From Ophiodon elongatus (Eukaryota; Chordata; Actinopteri; Perciformes; Hexagrammidae), in NCBI GenBank assembly GCA_016806645.1, contig JACSYO010001006.1, forward strand, positions 330,001 to 394,000: a stretch of 64,000 nucleotides of DNA, read 5' to 3'. The notes under the pieces are model-generated. The model had not been told where the DNA came from. It did not search any database and saw only the letters and a list, made by a program, of their open reading frames with translations. The position numbers and the translations under genes are program-made. Position 1 is the stretch's first letter. The number at the start of each line of letters is the position of its first letter. Positions 58,601 to 64,000 of this stretch are shown here, in pieces.

Positions 58601-59946
58601 GACTTTAGGGCATGTCTATCGTCATTGAGTCCTGTCCTTCTTGTTTATTCAGGGACAAGTCGGCATATTCAAACATAACATTTTAGAAATTTCAGAAAAC
58701 TCAAAAAATGATTGTCTTAATGTAATAAATCAACTGAGGAATTTTCCCGATGATATCTATTTGATATTTTTTCACCCCATTCACCTGCAGTGTCTTCAAA
58801 ATGTTTGTAATTTTACAATATCCTCTCTGCACTTAAACAGCATTTGCAAACGCCACATTTTCTAGTTTCATTCCTATCTATATTCTGAAGGATTTCACTG
58901 TGGGGTTTGTTAATACATATAATTCGTAGCCTGATGTATACAACATTTATTTCCTAAAACATGGCAAAATGGATTCATTATTATTTTTAAATGACTGTTG
59001 ACTGTATTTTGAAATATCCTATATCCTACATCCCCTCTGTAACAACCTATGACATTAACTTAACTTTGAACCTGGCTGTATCCGATCTTCAGGTTTCAGT
59101 TCTGGAGATGTATGCTAATTGAGATAGATTTATTAAGACGATACGTCATTTGCTTGTACATAGAATAAAAAAAACCTGTGTCTTTCTAAAACCAATTGTC
59201 TTAATATATATAATTAAAATACAGAAAATAAAGGCTTTACATTCCCAAATGTCCGTGAGGTATTCAGACAGACAGTGAATGGGTGGGGCCGAGGACCTGT
59301 TGCTGTCACCTCTCACACACATAGAGGACTAGAAATAACCCCGAACCTAATACACGTTTATCTAACCCGCGTCACCCTGACCCCTCTACGTCCTGCCCGG
59401 ACCAGGTCCTGGTCCTGCCTGGACCTGGTCCTGGTCCTGCCCGGACCTGTTCCTCAATGAACGCGAGGGACCACCAAAACCTGCCTCGGGACCGGTTCTA
59501 ACCTGCCTGCAAACCTCACTTCTCAAACCTTTGCTGACGTGACTCAGCAAAAAGAGAAAGAAGACGGATTTCAAGCTGTTGAGTCATGTGTGTTACGTGT
59601 GTCCGTATGTAAGCGTGGGGGGGGGGGGAGGGAAGAGAGAGGGGGCGGGGCCTAGCAAGCTGACACCCTGCCCTGCATCACCACCACCTCCCATTCAACC
59701 AACTCCTCTCTGGTTCTGGGTCGACTCGTCTTTTCCGTCTCTCAGGCTGTCCACGGAAACCGAAGCGCCCCCGCACCCCGTACCTGTCCGCGGGGCATGT
59801 GACAGTCAGCGAGCGGCTCGCTTTCTTTTTCTTTCTTTCTGTTCCCCCACGAGAAGGAACAGGGAAGCTGTTCGGCGAGAGAAGAGGGCTGCGGGGTTAA
59901 AGAGCTCTGCGTCGGTTCCCGGGTCTCCCGCCCGACACACAGAGCG
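58601..59946. other. Intergenic DNA and 5' region of the next gene
   Basis: The left part is AT-rich without features. A 22-bp tandem repeat (GTCCTGCCCGGACCAGGTCCTG, shortened here as GTCCTGCCCGG plus ACCAGGTCCTG; about 59390-59454, three units) follows. From about 59600 the DNA becomes GC- and CpG-rich up to the ATG at 59947, consistent with a promoter and 5'UTR. Confidence 0.5.
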
Positions 59947-59982
59947 ATGGAGCGGCTGTGCGGACCGGAGCTGCCCTTCTGG
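59947..59982 (+). CDS. First coding exon of an unidentified gene leaving the window
   Basis: The ATG at 59947, in a CpG-rich region, opens a 12-codon exon (MERLCGPELPFW) ending in phase 0 at a strong donor, GTGAGT, at 59983. The preceding sequence lacks other obvious coding frames and fits a 5'UTR. No second exon was recognised in the remaining 4 kb, so a long first intron is implied. I cannot name the gene from 12 residues, and a non-coding interpretation is possible. Confidence 0.4.
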
Positions 59983-62900
59983 GTGAGTCCGCTCTCCACG
60001 ACCGGCGCGTGCGTGTGTTACGAGATACTCTAACTCCATTGGCCGTGTGCGTGCGTGCGTACTACCAGGCAAGGTTGAGCAATGTTATGCCATGCTTTTC
60101 TTTTCCGGTTAGCCATTTAGAAGTACGGCAACGGTCGTAGCTAACTGTAAATAGCCCACTTAATAGCATTTAGTGTGTTAACGAGCTCCCAATTAATGCC
60201 GAGTTTGCTGTAGAGAGGCAGGACACTGCTCGAGGACGAGCTGTCAAATGACATAGCTAAATATGAATGTTTCTGTTTAGTGTACACCGTCCGCGCGATA
60301 AGGAACTTTATCTCTGAGTCGGTGTACAGTAGCTGCGTCCCTCCAGGTGTGTGATAGCACAGCAGAGATTACAACACCACAAAGTATGAGCCGTGTGACG
60401 GAGAGCACATCAAAGACACACTGAGTCTCATTGGGGATATACAGGTGGTACAAGTCACATCGAGTAGAATAGTCACTTTATACACGAACCATTGTAGACT
60501 AAATTAAGTTAGTCACCACACCCTATCAGTAAGTACTATGAGTATAACAAGAGATGAGAAGTACCGTAGTAGGGTATTTGGATAAGGTAGTACCACACAC
60601 ACACAGACAGGTTAAATCCCAATGGGAATATTATGGAAGCTTTCCATACACCACTTTTCCTTAGAGAACTGGATGATGATGATGCTCTGTTCGGGGAAAC
60701 TGGGGTCATGCAGAGTGTCTTTTTTAAAAATGTATTTCTTTTTTTAACCCACGCAAATAATAAAAGTGTGGGTTCAATCCTGTACATGTTACAAACGTGG
60801 CAAACTGTTGCAATTGCGTATTCCCCACAGCCACAAATCTTACCACTGGTTCACATCGACGTCTGATGCAGATCTGCATCATCAAGGAGTCTTTGAATTC
60901 GATGCCTGTGCCAGTGTGTCTATGGGGAAGTCTGTTTATAGACCGGTTGGCATGGTAAATCAGTGTTCTGATTTAGGGCTGGGTGTGATATTGTGGGTTT
61001 TAGAAAAAAAAAGAAAAAGTGTGCCGTTTGAGTGTGTCTTCAATTGTTTGCGCTGCCAGTGTACACATTGTGTGTCTGCGTAGTGAAAGAATCAGTAGAA
61101 GCGTAACTTTTAACTTTAACATCAGATACGAACGTATAACATTTACGACATTAATAGCTGATGCATCTTCGAAAAAAAAAAAAAAACACACACCCTCAGT
61201 CAGCCACTTTACGTTTTGGTTGTAAACTATGTCACATCTCTGCTGCGGCTTCACAGTACACCTGTGGCACTTCCTTGCTTTGTGCCATATTGCTTTTGAC
61301 AGTTCTTTTTTTTTTTTTGGAGGCTTATCAGTATAACGCCACAAACCGTTGTGCTTGTTGGAGCCCCGGCTGAGGGGCCACTACTACACTGTTTGCTCGG
61401 TGCAAATCTCGTCAAACAATCTTGCGTATCCATGAAGAAGCCAAACCCGGGAGCTTTGAGGCTCTTTCTTGTTTCAAAAAGGGTTAAGAATGTGCACCTG
61501 ATTTTCCTCCCGCTGGATATTACACCGAGGGCCGGTCTGTTGTGGAGGTCATCTGAGGTGTTCTAAACTAGTTGCTGCTGTTTACGTCCACTTCAAACAA
61601 ACTGGAGGCAGTTGTAATCCCCCAAGCACTCAAAAATGCATGTTCGGTGCGAGTCGGCTTAAACACTAAGGCTTAAGACCAAGGACTTCATTTGCAATCT
61701 CATTGTTTGCTAAATATGTCGGATACAACCGGTACCTTTTATCTCGACTTGATAAAAGCTCAAGCTCAAACAAGATTTACGTTTGTAAAGTCAGCGCTGC
61801 AATCGCTACTTGCTTTGAAGGGAAGATTTGTTAACAAGCTTTCAAGCGATAGCCTGGACACAATCTTCATGAAAAAGGGGGCTTTGAAAGTCCTGCGTAT
61901 CTGCTAACATGGTTAGCTAGTCATCTTTATGTGTCGCCTTCAAAAGATCAAGATCTCTTAGATTTGATCCCAAAAGCATACCCAAGTTGAGACCACTCTT
62001 GCCAGACAAGAACTTGAAAATGGTTGAATTTGACTTTTGTGCCTGTGTGTCACTAATCTGGGGAAGTCTGTTTCAGCACTGTTGCCGTTGTAAATCAGTG
62101 TTTCCCACGCGAGTGCTTCATGATGAAGAGAAAACCTGCAGTGTGTTAATTATGTGGTAGTATCAGTTTGGAATTTTTTTTTTTTTTTTTTTTGCTGCAA
62201 ATATAAATGAAAACGTTGCTTCCTGTACAACGAAATCAAAATATGTTCCAATTGAATTTCAAACCCTTTCTAATAGGCTACCAGATTAGGACTGCAACAT
62301 TGCTAGATCTGATTATGTTCAGGATGAATCAATTAATTGTTTGGTTTCCAAAATCCCCAAATATAAGGTTTACAGTGGTTGTTTTTTTTTTAGCGGCGTG
62401 GTTGCAAATAGCAACCAACTGAATACCCCTCCACTCACTCCCTCCCTTTCCAACTCGAGCACCCAAGTGCAAAACCACGGTAACGCTGATAGCCTCGCTC
62501 AGAGGCCATCATCAGGCGTTGATAACGAACACGCGTATTATTTTTCACAATCGTCTCATGTCAACGGTTCGGAGATTGTGTGAGCCGGCATCGCTGATGC
62601 ACTTGTTGTCCAAGGTGGGTTAATGTGTCACTCATTAGAGCCACAACCGTAAACCGTGGCGTGGATGGCATGCAAATGTTGGAGTGTGTCACTGGCGTGT
62701 GACTACTGATTTGCATGTTGCTTGAGCTGTGCTCCCTGTCCGACTGTGCCGGCTCACGGAGGTCCAAAATATTGTGATTTGAAAGTTCATTCTTGACGTT
62801 TGCAAACAGCAGTTGGTAAAACGATCCCACTACAAAGCCCAATAATAACTGTTCACTGTTGTAACTGAGCATTTCTACATAACCTTCTGTCCATCTCTGC

Positions 62901-64000
62901 TTCTCTCTACAATCTAAATTTACAGTCGTCACTTGTAAAAAGAAAAACAAACAGACCCAACTACTAACTAACAGCAGCAATATCGACTGCCAGAAACAAA
63001 CTTTTTTTAACTCCAAGAGCACGGACGTTGCTAGGTCTACCGCTGCCTTGATTAGTCCGTTCTGTTTGCGTGATTATTATGTGACTTTGGTTCGTTCATA
63101 TTCATCAAAGTCACACAATAAAACTCACCAACTAAAGCATCGAGGCAGCGCTAGAGTAACAAACTCCCCATGTTCTGCGAGGTAAAATTACTGTATTTCT
63201 TTTTTCAATGGAGTCTGGTTGCACATCAGTTCATTGTTGGAAACAAAGACCGTATGGCTGTCTCACGGTACGGTAAAGTGGAGAAGATATTCTGAATATA
63301 GCGCGCAGTTAAACTGATAATGATTATTTTTTATGTGGTTAAAATGTTTTTCTGAAAAAGAAAACACAAAAATGAAGATTGAACATCCACAGTTCGATGA
63401 CAATTGGGCAAATTTAATTTGCTTAGGAAGATCATGTGATATAATCAAATGGTCCCGAAGAGCTTCCAATGGACCTTTTTGGTGAAATAGTATCCCCAAG
63501 TCCTGTTCAGCATTGGCCCCAATAATTCATTCAGCTGAGGAAAAAAAAACTCTCTAAAGCACTCGTGGTTCAAACACACTGGTATGTAATAACTATTACG
63601 CTGATTTGGTGTGAACTCACCCATTCATTTGAAGGAACAAACGCATGAATTGCCTGTGTGCTCCAATTACAAAAGCTGTGAGCAGTGTATTCACGAGGAG
63701 GCGTAGCAGAAGCGGACCGAATGTGCGGCAAGCGGCACAGACATGAAACGGGCTGACCCCAAACCCATTCATCAGCAGCAGTTAATACCCACAATTCAAT
63801 CCGTCGACGGCAGCTTGGGTTGCCGTCGCGTTGATGGAAAGCGCGGCAGCGTAAGCTATAAGGTGTTGCATAAGTCTGGATGGATTTTCAGGTTTTGCTG
63901 CTGTAGGGTGAGGCTGAGGCTGAATGGAAAGTGGAAAAGAGGAAGGTTGTGATTAAAGAAGTCCAAGTCACGATGACAAGGGAGGGAGGGGGGCTTGGTG
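59983..64000. other. Probable first intron; nothing recognised
   Basis: AT-rich sequence with poly-A and poly-T runs (for example a T18-type run near 62176-62193) and only short frames. No exon with convincing borders, no transposon ends and no RNA gene were seen through the end of the window. Confidence 0.4.

Overview
This window is vertebrate nuclear DNA, almost certainly from a ray-finned (percomorph-like) fish. It has intron-split genes with GT/AG boundaries, long CA/TG microsatellites, fish-type LINE and tRNA-SINE fragments, and proteins recognisable as METTL9, FOXK2 and RADIL. No prokaryotic features, rRNA, tRNA genes or CRISPR arrays are visible. All gene models were assembled by hand from reading frames, splice signals and family resemblance recalled from memory; no searches were run.

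Layout: (1) 1-1,040, a CpG-rich start region with a possible two-exon 51-codon reading frame on +. (2) 2,610-5,438, mettl9 on - (5 exons, 333 aa). (3) 6,757-10,689, a + gene joining a TIN2-like N-terminal domain to 13 C2H2 zinc fingers (6 exons, about 928 aa). (4) 13,786-19,590, foxk2 on - (9 exons, 632 aa: FHA, forkhead, poly-Asn tail). (5) 22,030-28,422, the wreckage of a cytosolic sulfotransferase cluster on -. One copy keeps two intact 3' exons but is cut by a LINE; the other has stops, deletions and missing exons, with a 36-bp minisatellite between its remaining exons. (6) 29,975-52,915, radil on - (at least 17 coding exons: RA, FHA, DIL, PDZ), whose introns hold most of the repeats. (7) 53,000-59,500, intergenic DNA with microsatellites and a decayed LINE. 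(8) 59,947-59,982, the first coding exon of an unidentified + gene that leaves the window.

The genes look like ordinary neighbours rather than one pathway: a protein-histidine methyltransferase, a putative DNA-binding protein, a forkhead repressor and a Rap/Ras effector of cell adhesion. The most unusual points are the shelterin-type domain fused to zinc fingers, the CA/TG tracts that abut several splice sites in foxk2 and radil (one also changed four residues in the radil DIL region), the LINE-sulfotransferase junction, and a G-rich minisatellite predicted to form quadruplexes.
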